Numbered from the stretch's first letter, positions 39,112 through 48,371 are shown. The stretch is 64,000 nucleotides of DNA from Rhodanobacter thiooxydans (GCF_021545845.1 NZ_CP088923.1:1798001-1862000), one strand, 5' to 3'. Notes: generated by a model not told the origin, from the letters alone. Made by a program: numbers and translations.

Positions 39112-41249
39112 CGGCGGGGGCGCGTCCGCATCATCGTGCCGGAGCTGCGCAACTGCTGCAGCACGCTGCGGCAGGTGTTGTCGCCATCGCCGCCGTGGCT
39201 GGGCGCAACCAGGGCGAGCAGGGCTGCGACCGGGGCGGCGACTGCGCCCAGCGCTACGGCGCCGGCGCCGCGCGCCAGCAGCGGGCCGGCGTGCACGCCG
39301 ACGTCCGGATTCTTCAGCGTGCCGTGGACGTACAGCGGCGAGCGCAGCGAGAACACGCGGAAGCCCTTGGTGTGCGGCTTCACGTCGAGGTCGAGTTTCT
39401 CGTCGGCGAAGTTCACCGTACCGGTCACGTTGACCACCGCGTCGCCGGTGTCGAACACGAACAGGCGCATGTCGAACAGGCCGTGGGTCGCGGCCATGTC
39501 GGCAGCGGCGCAGTTGATCGGCACCGTCTTGTCGCCGAACAGCTTGCCGATGACGATGTTGGCCACGTTGAGGCCGGCGGTTTCCAGCAGGGTCTTGCTG
39601 ATCGCGCCATCGTTCATCAGCAGCTTCAGTTCGCCGTTCGCGCTGCCGAGCAGGGCGGCGACCGAGTTGCCCTGCGCATCGAGCGTGGCGTCGCCGTTGA
39701 TCTCGCCGAGGCTGCTGCGCATCGGTTCGAAGGTCGGGAACAGCTGCTTGAGCTTGAGCCGCCGCGCGCCGAGTTTCAGCACGCCGCGCATCGGCGTGCG
39801 GCTGCCGTCGAGGGTAAGGTTGCTGCGCACCGTGCCGCCGGCCAGGCCGAAGCTCAGCGGGTCGAGGTACAGCGCGCCGTTGTTCAGGACCAGGTGGGTG
39901 CCGAGCGAGTCGATCGGCAGCGCCGCGCCGCGCACGATGCGTGCGCCGGTGAAGGTGACGTCCGCGTCCATCGCCTGCCAGCGGTCGGTGCGGAACGGTT
40001 CGACCGGCAGCAGCTTGTCGGCCGGCTGCGGCGTGGCGTCGCCGCGCCGTTCCTTGCCGGCGCGGGAATCGGCGCCGATCAGCGGGGCCAGGTCGGCGAA
40101 CTGCAGCAGCTTCGAGTGCAGGTCACCGCTCAGCTTCGGCCGTGCACCGCCGGTGACGAACAGCAGGTTGCCGGAAAGATCGCTGCCGCCGACGCGGCCG
40201 CGGAAACCCTGGTAGTCGTAGCGGCTGCCGTGGCGGTGCAGCTCGGCCTTGAGGTGGCCCTCGGTGGCGTAGGGCGGTGTGTCGGGCAGGGTGATGCCGG
40301 TGATCGGGTAGAGCCTGGCCATGCTGGAGCCGGAGAACCACAGGCGCACGTCGAGCGCGCCCAGGTGCAGCGGATCGGTCAGTGTGCCGACCAGCGCGAT
40401 GTGGCTGTCGCCGATGCGCAGGTCGGCCTGCAGCGGGAACGGCATGCTCTTGTCCTGCAGCGCCAGCACGGCGCCGGTGCGGCCCTTGCCCTTGAGCGGG
40501 CTGCCCTGGTAGCTGCCTTCGGCGGTCCAGCCGAACTGGTAGGCGGTCGACGCGGTCGCCTGGCCGACCCGTTCCGGCGTGGCCTCGCCGCCGGCCATGG
40601 CCCTGGTCGCGGCCGCGCCGGCCGTCTTGCCGGCCTGCTCGCGCGCATCACTGGATTGCTGCGCCACGATCTGCTCGTAGGGAATGGCTTGCTGCAGCGG
40701 CTCCACCACCAGCTGCAGCTTCACCCGGCGTGCGGCATCGTCGAGCGTGAGCAGCCCCTGGTCGAAGCCGATCGTGCCCAGCTGCAGTTTCCAGGCGGAG
40801 GGCACGGTGCTTTGCGGCAGCGCGAAATCCCAGCTGGCGCGGCCCGACTTGTCGCGCTCCAGGTCGACCGTGGGGCGCACCAGTTGCAGCGTGGGCACCT
40901 CGATGCGATGCGCCAGCAACGCCGGCAACGACAACCGGAAGCGCAGCGCGTCAAGGTGGGCGAACTGCGGCTGCGCAGCCCAGTCCGGGTTGGCGATGCG
41001 GATGTCACGCGCGGTGAACTCGGGCCACGGCAGCCACGAACCGGGCCAGCCGGCGAGGCGGTCGCGTCGCCAGTCCACGGTCAGTGCGCCGTTGATCGCG
41101 AACGGTCGCCCGATCGCCTGGCTGACCTTGTCGCCGATGAACGGCTTCATGCGGTTCCAGTCGAACGTGGCGACGGCGAGCAGCAGCACCGCGAGCAGCA
41201 CCAGCAGCGTGCCTGCGATCCAGCTGAGTACTTTTCGGCTGCGTTGCAT
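39108..41249 (-). CDS. AsmA family protein
   Basis: A 713-residue protein anchored by an N-terminal helix (VLSWIAGTLLVLLAVLLLAV) followed by a large periplasmic part of the AsmA family (MKPFIGDKVSQAIGRPFAIN; GALTVDWRRDRLAGWPG; LKLLMNDGAISKTLLE; C-terminal HEMxLFV-like FDMRLFVFDTGDAVVNVTG). AsmA proteins are bridge-like proteins tied to outer membrane lipid homeostasis. The stop codon is formed by the GTAG head of the flanking REPIN, so the last few residues (RTRPRR) may not be ancestral. Confidence 0.9.
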   Translation of the reverse strand: MQRSRKVLSWIAGTLLVLLAVLLLAVATFDWNRMKPFIGDKVSQAIGRPFAINGALTVDWRRDRLAGWPGSWLPWPEFTARDIRIANPDWAAQPQFAHLDALRFRLSLPALLAHRIEVPTLQLVRPTVDLERDKSGRASWDFALPQSTVPSAWKLQLGTIGFDQGLLTLDDAARRVKLQLVVEPLQQAIPYEQIVAQQSSDAREQAGKTAGAAATRAMAGGEATPERVGQATASTAYQFGWTAEGSYQGSPLKGKGRTGAVLALQDKSMPFPLQADLRIGDSHIALVGTLTDPLHLGALDVRLWFSGSSMARLYPITGITLPDTPPYATEGHLKAELHRHGSRYDYQGFRGRVGGSDLSGNLLFVTGGARPKLSGDLHSKLLQFADLAPLIGADSRAGKERRGDATPQPADKLLPVEPFRTDRWQAMDADVTFTGARIVRGAALPIDSLGTHLVLNNGALYLDPLSFGLAGGTVRSNLTLDGSRTPMRGVLKLGARRLKLKQLFPTFEPMRSSLGEINGDATLDAQGNSVAALLGSANGELKLLMNDGAISKTLLETAGLNVANIVIGKLFGDKTVPINCAAADMAATHGLFDMRLFVFDTGDAVVNVTGTVNFADEKLDLDVKPHTKGFRVFSLRSPLYVHGTLKNPDVGVHAGPLLARGAGAVALGAVAAPVAALLALVAPSHGGDGDNTCRSVLQQLRSSGTMMRTRPRR

Positions 41250-41479
41250 CCGTCACTCCCGCGGCGGTTGGCCTGCGCGTCGAGCCATATGCCCAGTGAT
41301 AGCCGCCGGCATGCAAAAGTTGTGTGGTGGTGGCCGGTTGCTTTCAGACCCCGTTCACACGCGGTCGCCGGCGCAGCCTGCAGCGGAGTCGGGCGGCGGC
41401 AGCGATCGCGGCGCGGATGCGTTCCTTGGCGGACAGCGGGGCGGCAGCGCCGGGGGCCATGCCGCGTTCGCTCGCTGCA

Positions 41480-41505
41480 AAGGCTGCCCGCTGGCGGGCA
41501 GCGTT
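41480..41505. terminator. Hairpin near the end of the cyclophilin gene
   Basis: GCTGCCCGC and GCGGGCAGC pair across TG at about 41481-41501, just after the minus-strand stop of the cyclophilin gene. Purine-rich sequence flanks it (T-rich on the minus strand only weakly). The remaining sequence to 41249 shows nothing else. Confidence 0.45.
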
Positions 41506-41508
41506 GCT

Positions 41509-42444
41509 TCAGTGCGTCGGCTTCGCCTCGCGCACCGGCACGTCGATGCCGCACAGGTCGACCTTGCCGGCCGGTCGCGCGTAGAACGCGTTGCGGCCGT
41601 TGCGCTTGGCTTCGACCAGCGTGGCGAAGGTGGCGCTGTCGGTGCGCAGCGCCTCGATCGCCGGACGCTGCGTGGCGGGGAGATCGGCGACCAGGCGCAC
41701 GGATTCGATGCTGACGCGTTGCTCCGGCTTCGCGTAGAAGCCCATCGGCTCGGGGCCGCGCGGCAGGCCGGAGAGCAGCGGCATGCCTTCCAGCACGCGG
41801 CCGGCGACGGCGAGGTTGCGGTCGAGCCGGCGCGGCGCCTGCCCGATCACCGCGTACAGCGAGCTGCCGCTGCCGGTTTCCGGCGCGACGTCGCGCGCCA
41901 CGCCGACCATGCCGTAGCAGTGCGTCAGCCATTGCTGCCCGCTGGCGGGATCGCGCGCCACCGGGAAGCCTTCGCTGAAACCCACCTGGGGCGCGTACAC
42001 GTCGCCATCCGGCAGTGGTGTCCACGGCAGCTTCGCGTCGATCGCGCGGGTGAACTCCGGGGGCAGCGTCTTGCTGGCCTTGCCCAGCGATCGGAGCTTG
42101 CTCTTGTCGCCGTCGTCGTCGTTGGGGTCGCCCCACTGAGTGACGAAGTTGTCCTGCACGCGGACGATCGCCAGCCCGTCGAAGTAGTGCTGGCGCACCA
42201 GGGTGCGGATGTTGGCGGCGTGCAGCGGAGTGAAGTCCGGCGCCAGCTCGATCAGCACGCGCCCGCTCGGCAGCTGCATCAGCAGCAGGTTCTGCGGGTC
42301 CGGCGTGCGCCATTCGACCGGCGCGGACTTGGCCAGGATCTCCTTCGCGGTCGGCGTGGGCTTGTCCTGTTCGGCGGCGACGGCAGGCGGCACCAGCAGG
42401 CTGCCGGCCAGGGCAAGCGCGGTGACGAGGTGGCGGCGGAGCAT
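41509..42444 (-). CDS. Periplasmic cyclophilin-type peptidylprolyl isomerase
   Basis: A 311-residue exported protein (signal ending PPAVAAE). The cyclophilin core begins at about residue 50 (MQLPSGRVLIELAPDFTPLH; IRTLVRQHYFDGLAIVRVQD; FVTQWGDP). The length exceeds the usual 165-190 residues, and the core is interrupted by a segment with DGDVYAPQVGFSEGFPVARD. It should assist folding of exported proteins by proline isomerisation. ATG 42444 has AGGGGGA upstream. Confidence 0.88.
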   Translation of the reverse strand: MLRRHLVTALALAGSLLVPPAVAAEQDKPTPTAKEILAKSAPVEWRTPDPQNLLLMQLPSGRVLIELAPDFTPLHAANIRTLVRQHYFDGLAIVRVQDNFVTQWGDPNDDDGDKSKLRSLGKASKTLPPEFTRAIDAKLPWTPLPDGDVYAPQVGFSEGFPVARDPASGQQWLTHCYGMVGVARDVAPETGSGSSLYAVIGQAPRRLDRNLAVAGRVLEGMPLLSGLPRGPEPMGFYAKPEQRVSIESVRLVADLPATQRPAIEALRTDSATFATLVEAKRNGRNAFYARPAGKVDLCGIDVPVREAKPTH

Positions 42445-42657
42445 GGCATTCCCCCTGCGCAAACGATGAGCGAGGGCGGCAACTTAGCAGAGTGCCGACG
42501 GGCACGACACCAAAGGCTCTGCAACAGCACTGTCTTGCAAACCGGGCATGTTTGTCGCCCGTGGTGGCAGCGCCAGTCCAGTCGCCGGATGTACCGGGCG
42601 GGTCCGCAATGCATTTGCCAAGCAATTGAAACACAAAAGAAATATTTGGATTCCCCC

Positions 42658-42684
42658 TCAAGTAAACGAGGTGGCCGCCGTTAG
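42658..42684 (+). promoter_or_regulatory. Sigma-28 (FliA) type promoter for the chemoreceptor operon
   Basis: TCAAGT (42658-42663), a 13-base spacer and GCCGTTAG (42677-42684) match the flagellar sigma factor pattern TCAAG..N..GCCGATAA used for chemotaxis genes in Pseudomonas and relatives. It lies about 30 bp ahead of the MCP start. The spacer and -10 also form a hairpin with GGCGGCCTCG downstream. Confidence 0.65.
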
Positions 42685-42714
42685 CTTGGCGGCCTCGTCC
42701 ACTCCGGTCCCTCC

Positions 42715-44361
42715 ATGCGCCTGCGCTCGTTCGCCTTTCCTGCCTTCTCCTCGTTCGGTGCGCGCCTGGCGGTGCGACTGGCCGGCACCGTGGTGCTGCT
42801 TCTGCTGGTGTGTGCCGGGTCCGCCCTGTTGCTGGCAGGGGCCGACACGCGGCTGCGGCACGTGGTGTCGGACACCCTCGCGCCAGTGGCGTCCGTGGGA
42901 CGGATCCAGAACGACTACAACGACATGCTGCAGTCGGTGACGCACGCCGCGCTGACCGAATTGCCCTCGTCCGTCGATGACGCCGAGATCCAGGTCAAGA
43001 CCCGCCGCATCGATGTCCGCAAGCACTGGGGGCCGCTCGGGGCGAGCGGCCTCGGCACCCGGCAGCGGCAATTGCTGGCGCTGACGGAAACCCATCGCAT
43101 CGCGGCGGATGCGGCCGTCGACGAGGTCATCGCCCTGCTCAAGGCCGAGCAGTTCGACCTGGCGCGGCTCAAGGTCTCCAACGACGTGGAGAACGCCTTC
43201 GGTCCGCTCAAGAGCGACTTTTCCAACCTGTTCGCGCTGGCACTTGCCGACGGCGAGGCGCAAGCGGTGCTGCAGCACCAGGCGAACCGGCGCGGCCTGT
43301 ATTTGTTGGTTCTGCTGGTGGTCGCCGCGCTGGGGCTGACGCTGTGGATGGACCTGCGCATCATGCGCTCGCTGACCGGCCGCCTGGCTGTCGCGGCGCG
43401 GGCGGCCGCGCGCATCGCGAAGGGATCGCTGGGCGAGCCGATCGAACCTGGGCACGACGACGAGATCGGTCGCCTGCTGCGCAGCCTCGATGGCATGGAC
43501 CGCCAGCTGGCCGCGGTGATCGGCCTGGTGCGTGACCGGTCGCGCCTGCTCGACCATCATGCTGCCGACATCGCCGCTGGCAATGACGCGCTCGGTCGGC
43601 GCACCGAGCTGCAGGCGCAGCAACTGCGGCGCACCTCCGGCGCCATGGCCAGCATCGCGGCGACCCTCACCGAAAACGCGCGGCTGGGCAGGGACGCCGA
43701 TCGCGCGGCGGGCGAGGCGCGCGAGCAGACCGCGCACGGTCGCCTTGCCGTCGACGAAGCCATTGGTTCGATGGAAGCCATCGACCGCACCAGCCGCCGC
43801 ATGGGAGACATGCTGGATCTGATCGACCAGGTGGCCTTCCAGACCCGGCTGCTTTCCCTCAATGCAGCCATCGAGGCTGCCCGGGCCGGCGCACACGGCC
43901 GCGGGTTCGCTGCCGTGGCCGTCGAGGTGCGCCAGCTGGTCCAGCGCTGCGCGGAGGCGGCGCGGGACATCCGCGGGCTGGTCAAGGCGAGCGACGACGC
44001 CGTGCGCAGTGGGCTGGGCCGGGTCGCCCAGGCCGGCGGGGTGATCGAAAGCATCGGCAGCAGCGTCGATCGCCTGGCCGAGGCGATGGCGGCCATGCTG
44101 GTGGCCGGCCGCGGGCAGGCCGGCGAGATCACCGCGGTGAACCAGGCGGTGATCGACATGGATGCGATGACGCGGGAGAACGCCGCGCTCGGCGAACAGG
44201 CCGCCATGGCGAGCCGCGCGATGCGGGAGAGCGCCACGGCCCTGCTGGATGAAGTCGGCTTCTTCACCCTGGCGGAGGCGCCGGACCCGCCGCCGGTCGA
44301 AGACGAGCCCGTCACACCTGCGCGTCCCTTGGTCGCCCGCCTTCTTCCGGCCCTCACCTGA
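42715..44361 (+). CDS. Methyl-accepting chemotaxis protein
   Basis: A 548-residue transmembrane receptor. TM1 is at about 17-40 (VRLAGTVVLLLLVCAGSALL), followed by a four-helix periplasmic sensor of about 150 residues, TM2 near 195-212, HAMP, and a long signalling hairpin whose tip reads QVAFQTRLLSLNAAIEAARA. It would control CheA and flagellar rotation. The tip departs from the usual QTNILALNAA by Arg for Asn, and methylation sites are not obvious. It is preceded by a FliA-type promoter and followed 18 bp later by a cyclic-di-GMP gene. Confidence 0.92.
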   Translation: MRLRSFAFPAFSSFGARLAVRLAGTVVLLLLVCAGSALLLAGADTRLRHVVSDTLAPVASVGRIQNDYNDMLQSVTHAALTELPSSVDDAEIQVKTRRIDVRKHWGPLGASGLGTRQRQLLALTETHRIAADAAVDEVIALLKAEQFDLARLKVSNDVENAFGPLKSDFSNLFALALADGEAQAVLQHQANRRGLYLLVLLVVAALGLTLWMDLRIMRSLTGRLAVAARAAARIAKGSLGEPIEPGHDDEIGRLLRSLDGMDRQLAAVIGLVRDRSRLLDHHAADIAAGNDALGRRTELQAQQLRRTSGAMASIAATLTENARLGRDADRAAGEAREQTAHGRLAVDEAIGSMEAIDRTSRRMGDMLDLIDQVAFQTRLLSLNAAIEAARAGAHGRGFAAVAVEVRQLVQRCAEAARDIRGLVKASDDAVRSGLGRVAQAGGVIESIGSSVDRLAEAMAAMLVAGRGQAGEITAVNQAVIDMDAMTRENAALGEQAAMASRAMRESATALLDEVGFFTLAEAPDPPPVEDEPVTPARPLVARLLPALT

Positions 44362-44379
44362 GCAGACGGTCAAGCCCAC

Positions 44380-46185
44380 ATGAGCATGGTCATCGGTCCA
44401 GACAATCGCGGTCCATCCCTGCTCGACCAGGCGGCCGGCGGCAGCGGGCTGCGGGCGGTGTTCCAGCCGGTGGTGCGGCTCGAGGACATGACCGTGGTTG
44501 CGCACGAGGGCCTGTGCCGGCCGGCGGAAGGCGCGCAGGACCTCAGCGTGCTCGACATGCTCGACCTGGCCCGCGCCAAGGGCCGGCTCGGCGAGTTCGA
44601 GCTGCTGGCCGCCCGCACCGTCTGCACCGCCTTCGCCAGGCAGTCCGCGGGCGGCCGCCTGCTGGTCAATCTCAGCGCGCACGCCATCCTGGACGGCGGG
44701 CTGCAGCCGGACCTGCTGATCGCGGTCCTGTCGGGCGCCGGCATCAGCATCGACCGCATCACGGTCGAGATCACCGAGCGCGACATCGTGCAGAACCCCA
44801 CCGAGCTCGCGCACGCCGTCGGCTATCTGCGCGCCCGCGGTACGCGCATCGCGCTGGATGATTTCGGCAACGGCCATTCCAACTTCGAAATGTGGAACGA
44901 GCTTCACCCCGAAATAGTGAAGATCGATCGCTACCTTGTGCACGGACTGGCGCGCAGCGCCGAAAAACTCGCGATCGTCCGCGCACTGTGCAGCGTCGCC
45001 GAGACGCTCGGCGCCGACCTGGTGGGCGAAGGCGTGGAGGATGCCGCGGACCTGCGGCTGCTGCGGGAGCTGGGCATCTCCTACGTCCAGGGCTTCCTGC
45101 TGGGGAGGCCGCAGGCCGAGGCCGCTGCCGCGGTCAGCGACGAGGCCCGCGAGGCGATCCGCGGGCACGTGGTGCCGGTACCGCCGCGACCGCGCGGCCC
45201 GGTCACGCTGCGGCCGGTGCGGGCCGGGCATCTGGTAATTTCTGCCCCGGCCGTCACCCTGCAGCAGACCAACGACGACGTGGCGGTGCTGTTCGCGCGG
45301 CACAACGAACTGCACGCCATAGCGGTCACCGACGCGGAACGCCCAGTGGGCCTCATCAATCGCCGCGTGTTCACCGAGCGCCTTGCACAGCCGTTCGCGC
45401 GCGAGCTGTTCGGGCGGAAATCCTGCGACGCCTTCATGCACGTCGCGCCCCTGCTGTGCGAGGAGGGCCAGTCGCTGGAGAGCATGGCCGACGTGCTGCG
45501 CGGCGAGGACCAGCGCTACCTGACCGACGGTTTCATCATCACCCGCGGCGGGCGCTACCTCGGGCTCGGCACCGGCGAGTCGCTGGTGCGGCGCGTGACC
45601 GAGCAGCGCATCGAGGCGGCGCGCTACGCCAACCCGCTCACCTTCCTGCCGGGCAACATCCCGGTGACCGAGCATATGGAGCGGCTGCTGCGCGAACAGC
45701 GCATCTTCGTCGCCGCCTACGTCGACCTGAACGACTTCAAGCCATTCAACGACCAGTACGGCTACTTCCGCGGCGACGAGATGATCCGCCTGCTGGCGGC
45801 GACCCTCACCGCGCGGATCGATCCGGCGCGCGACTTCGTCGGCCACATCGGCGGCGACGATTTCATCCTGCTGTTCCAGAGCGCCGACTGGGAGCCGCGC
45901 TGCCGCACCATCATCGCCGAGTTCAACGAGCGTTCGCGGGCCCTGTTCGACGCCGAGGACCTCGCCCAGGGCGGCATCGAGGGCGAGGATCGCCGTGGCG
46001 CGAGGCAGTTCTTCGCGCTGGCCACCGCGTCGATCGGTGCGGTGCGCATCCAGGCCCCGTTTCCCCGACGCCCGGAAGTGATCGCCACGCTGGCGGCCCG
46101 CGCCAAGCGGCACGCCAAGCGCGAGCGGCTGGGCTTCCACGTGTTGCTGGCCCCCGCGAGCGAGGCGACGGAGCCTGCCCGCTGA
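44380..46185 (+). CDS. EAL-CBS-GGDEF cyclic-di-GMP signalling protein
   Basis: A 601-residue cytoplasmic protein. The EAL domain (about 20-260) has EGL at 43-45 in place of EAL, with NLSAHAI, VEITERD, DDFGNGHSN, GEGVEDA and VQGFLLGRP, so most phosphodiesterase residues remain. Paired CBS-like repeats span about 280-410 (LQQTNDDVAVLFARHNELHA). The GGDEF domain (about 425-590) has VDLNDFKPFNDQYGY but GGDDF at its active loop. It probably hydrolyses or senses c-di-GMP under CBS nucleotide control. It lies behind the chemoreceptor gene and likely shares its promoter. Confidence 0.92.
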   Translation: MSMVIGPDNRGPSLLDQAAGGSGLRAVFQPVVRLEDMTVVAHEGLCRPAEGAQDLSVLDMLDLARAKGRLGEFELLAARTVCTAFARQSAGGRLLVNLSAHAILDGGLQPDLLIAVLSGAGISIDRITVEITERDIVQNPTELAHAVGYLRARGTRIALDDFGNGHSNFEMWNELHPEIVKIDRYLVHGLARSAEKLAIVRALCSVAETLGADLVGEGVEDAADLRLLRELGISYVQGFLLGRPQAEAAAAVSDEAREAIRGHVVPVPPRPRGPVTLRPVRAGHLVISAPAVTLQQTNDDVAVLFARHNELHAIAVTDAERPVGLINRRVFTERLAQPFARELFGRKSCDAFMHVAPLLCEEGQSLESMADVLRGEDQRYLTDGFIITRGGRYLGLGTGESLVRRVTEQRIEAARYANPLTFLPGNIPVTEHMERLLREQRIFVAAYVDLNDFKPFNDQYGYFRGDEMIRLLAATLTARIDPARDFVGHIGGDDFILLFQSADWEPRCRTIIAEFNERSRALFDAEDLAQGGIEGEDRRGARQFFALATASIGAVRIQAPFPRRPEVIATLAARAKRHAKRERLGFHVLLAPASEATEPAR

Positions 46186-46321
46186 GCCGCATCGGAGCGA
46201 TGTGGTTGCGGTGCCATGTTCGCGGATGCGGTCCGGCCGGGCATGACTTCAGGCCTATGCACTAGTATCAAGTTCACACTATGGTTCACTCAATGCCATG
46301 CGGCAGTGCGGGTGAGCTGAA

Positions 46322-46687
46322 GTGGACGACAGCGCCAGCCAGTTGAAGAAGTTCCAGAAGGAGCTGTCCAGCGGCACCGTGTCGCTGGTGCTGCTGGCGG
46401 TGCTGGGGCAGTCGCGCCAGCCGATGTACGGCTACCAGATCGCCAAGCGGCTCGAAGAAACGGGCGAGGGAGTGCTGGCCGGCAAGCAGAGCGCGCTGTA
46501 TCCCGTGCTGCGCAACCTGGAGGCGGCCGGCCTGCTCGCCAGCGAGGTCGAGCCGTCCGTCAGCGGGCCGCCGCGCCGCTATTACCGCATCACCCGACCG
46601 GGGCGCGAGGTACTGCGCGAATGGGTCGCCGCATGGAACGCCACCCGCGATTCCGTCGACAACGTCTTGCAAGGAGGGGTGTCATGA
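46322..46687 (+). CDS. PadR-family transcriptional regulator
   Basis: A 121-residue regulator with an N-terminal winged helix (LVLLAVLGQSRQPMYGYQIA; QSALYPVLRNLEAAGLLASE; PPRRYYRITRPGREVLREW) and a short C-terminal dimerisation helix, the compact PadR subtype. It starts with GTG. The upstream region has two GTTCAC repeats around 46273-46291 that may be part of its operator. Its stop overlaps the next start, pairing it with the membrane protein that follows. Confidence 0.9.
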   Translation: MDDSASQLKKFQKELSSGTVSLVLLAVLGQSRQPMYGYQIAKRLEETGEGVLAGKQSALYPVLRNLEAAGLLASEVEPSVSGPPRRYYRITRPGREVLREWVAAWNATRDSVDNVLQGGVS

Positions 46688-47601
46688 ACGCGCCACGCAC
46701 CATCGTCGAATACCTTGAACAGTTGCGTGTCGCGCTGCGCGGCGCCGACCCGGCGCTGGTCCAGGACGCTTTGTACGACGCCGAGGAACACCTGCGCGCC
46801 GAACTGGCCGAGCAGCCCGGGCGCAGCGAAGCGGCGATGCTGGAGCACGTCGTCGGCAGCTACGGCGCGCCGGATGAGGTGGCTGAGATCTACCGCGACC
46901 AGGAGATCAAGATCCAGCGCGCACTGCGTCCGCCGCCGTCGCCGAAGCGGCGCTCGCTGGCCGGGCGCTTCTTCGGCGTCGCCGCCGACCCGCGCACCTA
47001 CGGCGCGCTGTTCTACATGCTGTTGGCGCTGGCCACCGGCATCTTCTACTTCACCTGGGCGGTGACCGGCCTGTCGCTGTCGCTGGGGCTGTCGGTGCTG
47101 ATCATCGGCTTGCCGTTCATCGTGCTGTTCTTCGGCAGCGTGCGCGTGCTGTCGCTGGTGGAAGGGCGCATCGTGGAGGCGATGCTGGGCATGCGCATGC
47201 CGCGCCGGCCGGTGTATCCCACCCAGGGCATGAGCCTGATGCAGCGTATCGGCAGCATGTTCACCGACGTGCATACCTGGACCACTCTTTGCTACATGTG
47301 GCTGATGCTGCCGTTGGGCATCGTGTATTTCACGCTGGCGGTGACCCTGCTCAGCGTGTCGGTGGCGTTCATCGGCGCGCCGCTGGCGATGCTGTTCCGC
47401 GACGACAGCTGGTTGTCCTGGCCGCGCCAGGTCACCGTGGACTGGGGTTTCGGCGCACATGTGCCGGGTTGGGGCGACGCGATCGCGATGTGCGTGATCG
47501 GCATCGTGCTGCTGTTCGCCACCCTGCATCTGGCGCGCACGCTGGGCCGGGTGCACGGCCAGGTCGCCAAGCACATGCTGGTGCCACGCGCGGCGGATTG
47601 A
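46684..47601 (+). CDS. HAAS-type membrane sensor protein paired with PadR
   Basis: A 305-residue protein. Residues 1-75 form a small alpha-helical HAAS-like signalling domain (IVEYLEQLRVALRGADPALV). It continues with about six transmembrane segments in two similar blocks (FYMLLALATGIFYFTWAVTG and CYMWLMLPLGIVYFTLAVTL), as in putative sensor domains encoded beside PadR regulators. It may modulate PadR in response to membrane state. This role is an inference from gene pairing in other genomes. Confidence 0.8.
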   Translation: MNAPRTIVEYLEQLRVALRGADPALVQDALYDAEEHLRAELAEQPGRSEAAMLEHVVGSYGAPDEVAEIYRDQEIKIQRALRPPPSPKRRSLAGRFFGVAADPRTYGALFYMLLALATGIFYFTWAVTGLSLSLGLSVLIIGLPFIVLFFGSVRVLSLVEGRIVEAMLGMRMPRRPVYPTQGMSLMQRIGSMFTDVHTWTTLCYMWLMLPLGIVYFTLAVTLLSVSVAFIGAPLAMLFRDDSWLSWPRQVTVDWGFGAHVPGWGDAIAMCVIGIVLLFATLHLARTLGRVHGQVAKHMLVPRAAD

Positions 47602-47644
47602 GGACCACCCGGTTACCATGCGGCCTTTGCCGGACCGACCGCCG

Positions 47645-48253
47645 ATGCCCAAGACCTACGACCGCGCCTATTTCGACAAGTGGTACCGCGACCGGCGGCA
47701 TGCGGTGGGCTCGCCGGCGGAGCTGAAGCGCAAGATGGCGATGGTGGTGGCGCAGGCCGAGTACTACCTGGGCCGGCCGGTGCACAACGTACTCGACGTG
47801 GGCTGCGGCGAGGCGACCTGGCGCGCGCCGCTGCGAGCGCTGCGGCCGGGCATCGTATATCGCGGACTGGACGCCAGCGAGTACGTGGTGGCGCGTTACG
47901 GGCGCAGCCGCCACATCGGGCTGGCGCGGTTCGGCCAGCTGGAGCAATTGCGCTTCGATACCCGCTTCGACCTGATCGTGTGTACCGACGTGCTGCATTA
48001 CCTGAAGCCGGCGGAGATCCGCGCCGGGCTGCAGGGCATCGGCGAGATGCTCGAAGGCGTGGCGTTCCTGGAGGTGTTCACCAGCCGCGACGACGTGGCC
48101 GGCGACCACCACGGTTTCGTGGCGCGCGCGCCGGCCTGGTATCTGCGCGAGTTCGGCAAGGTGGGGTTGCTGCCGTGCGGCTCGCACTGCTACCTGGGGC
48201 CACGGCTGGAACGCCACATCGCGGCGCTGGAGCGGGCGCAGCTGCCGGCCTGA
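47645..48253 (+). CDS. Class I SAM-dependent methyltransferase
   Basis: A 202-residue methyltransferase with motif I VHNVLDVGCGEATW, a second strand with YRGLDASEYVV, and FDLIVCTDVLHYL as motif post-II. The substrate is unknown. The start ATGCCCAAGACC follows the divergently spaced end of the HAAS gene by 43 bp. Confidence 0.88.
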   Translation: MPKTYDRAYFDKWYRDRRHAVGSPAELKRKMAMVVAQAEYYLGRPVHNVLDVGCGEATWRAPLRALRPGIVYRGLDASEYVVARYGRSRHIGLARFGQLEQLRFDTRFDLIVCTDVLHYLKPAEIRAGLQGIGEMLEGVAFLEVFTSRDDVAGDHHGFVARAPAWYLREFGKVGLLPCGSHCYLGPRLERHIAALERAQLPA

Positions 48254-48272
48254 CGCCCGGGTTACGGTGCGT

Positions 48273-48371
48273 GTAGGAGCGCACCCTGTCCACAAGGGAC
48301 TTCCTTCGGTCGTGCGCGATGCTCTGATGTTGATCGGAGCCAAGAGCATCGCGCACAGGGTGCGCTCCTAC
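48273..48371. repeat. GTAG-headed inverted repeat with nested stems
   Basis: Outer arms GTAGGAGCGCACCCTGT (48273) and CAGGGTGCGCTCCTAC (ending 48371) enclose a second stem GTGCGCGATGCTCT/AGAGCATCGCGCAC (48312-48325/48343-48356). A third small stem (GTCC/GGAC) lies near 48288-48300. The head matches the other GTAG repeats but the arm sequence differs and no heptamers are present, so it is a separate subfamily. Confidence 0.78.

Noticed and set aside
39033..42684. Plus-strand frames of 893 and 666 codons opposite the AsmA and cyclophilin genes.
   Set aside because: Composition is that of antisense shadow; the first starts inside a REPIN.
42661..42706. Cyclic-di-GMP riboswitch upstream of the chemoreceptor and GGDEF genes.
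   Set aside because: The region forms one stem but lacks the conserved GEMM-type core sequences; a sigma-28 promoter explains it better.
42658..46140. A 1160-codon minus-strand frame opposite the chemoreceptor and EAL-CBS-GGDEF genes.
   Set aside because: No domain is recognisable and both plus-strand genes are secure.
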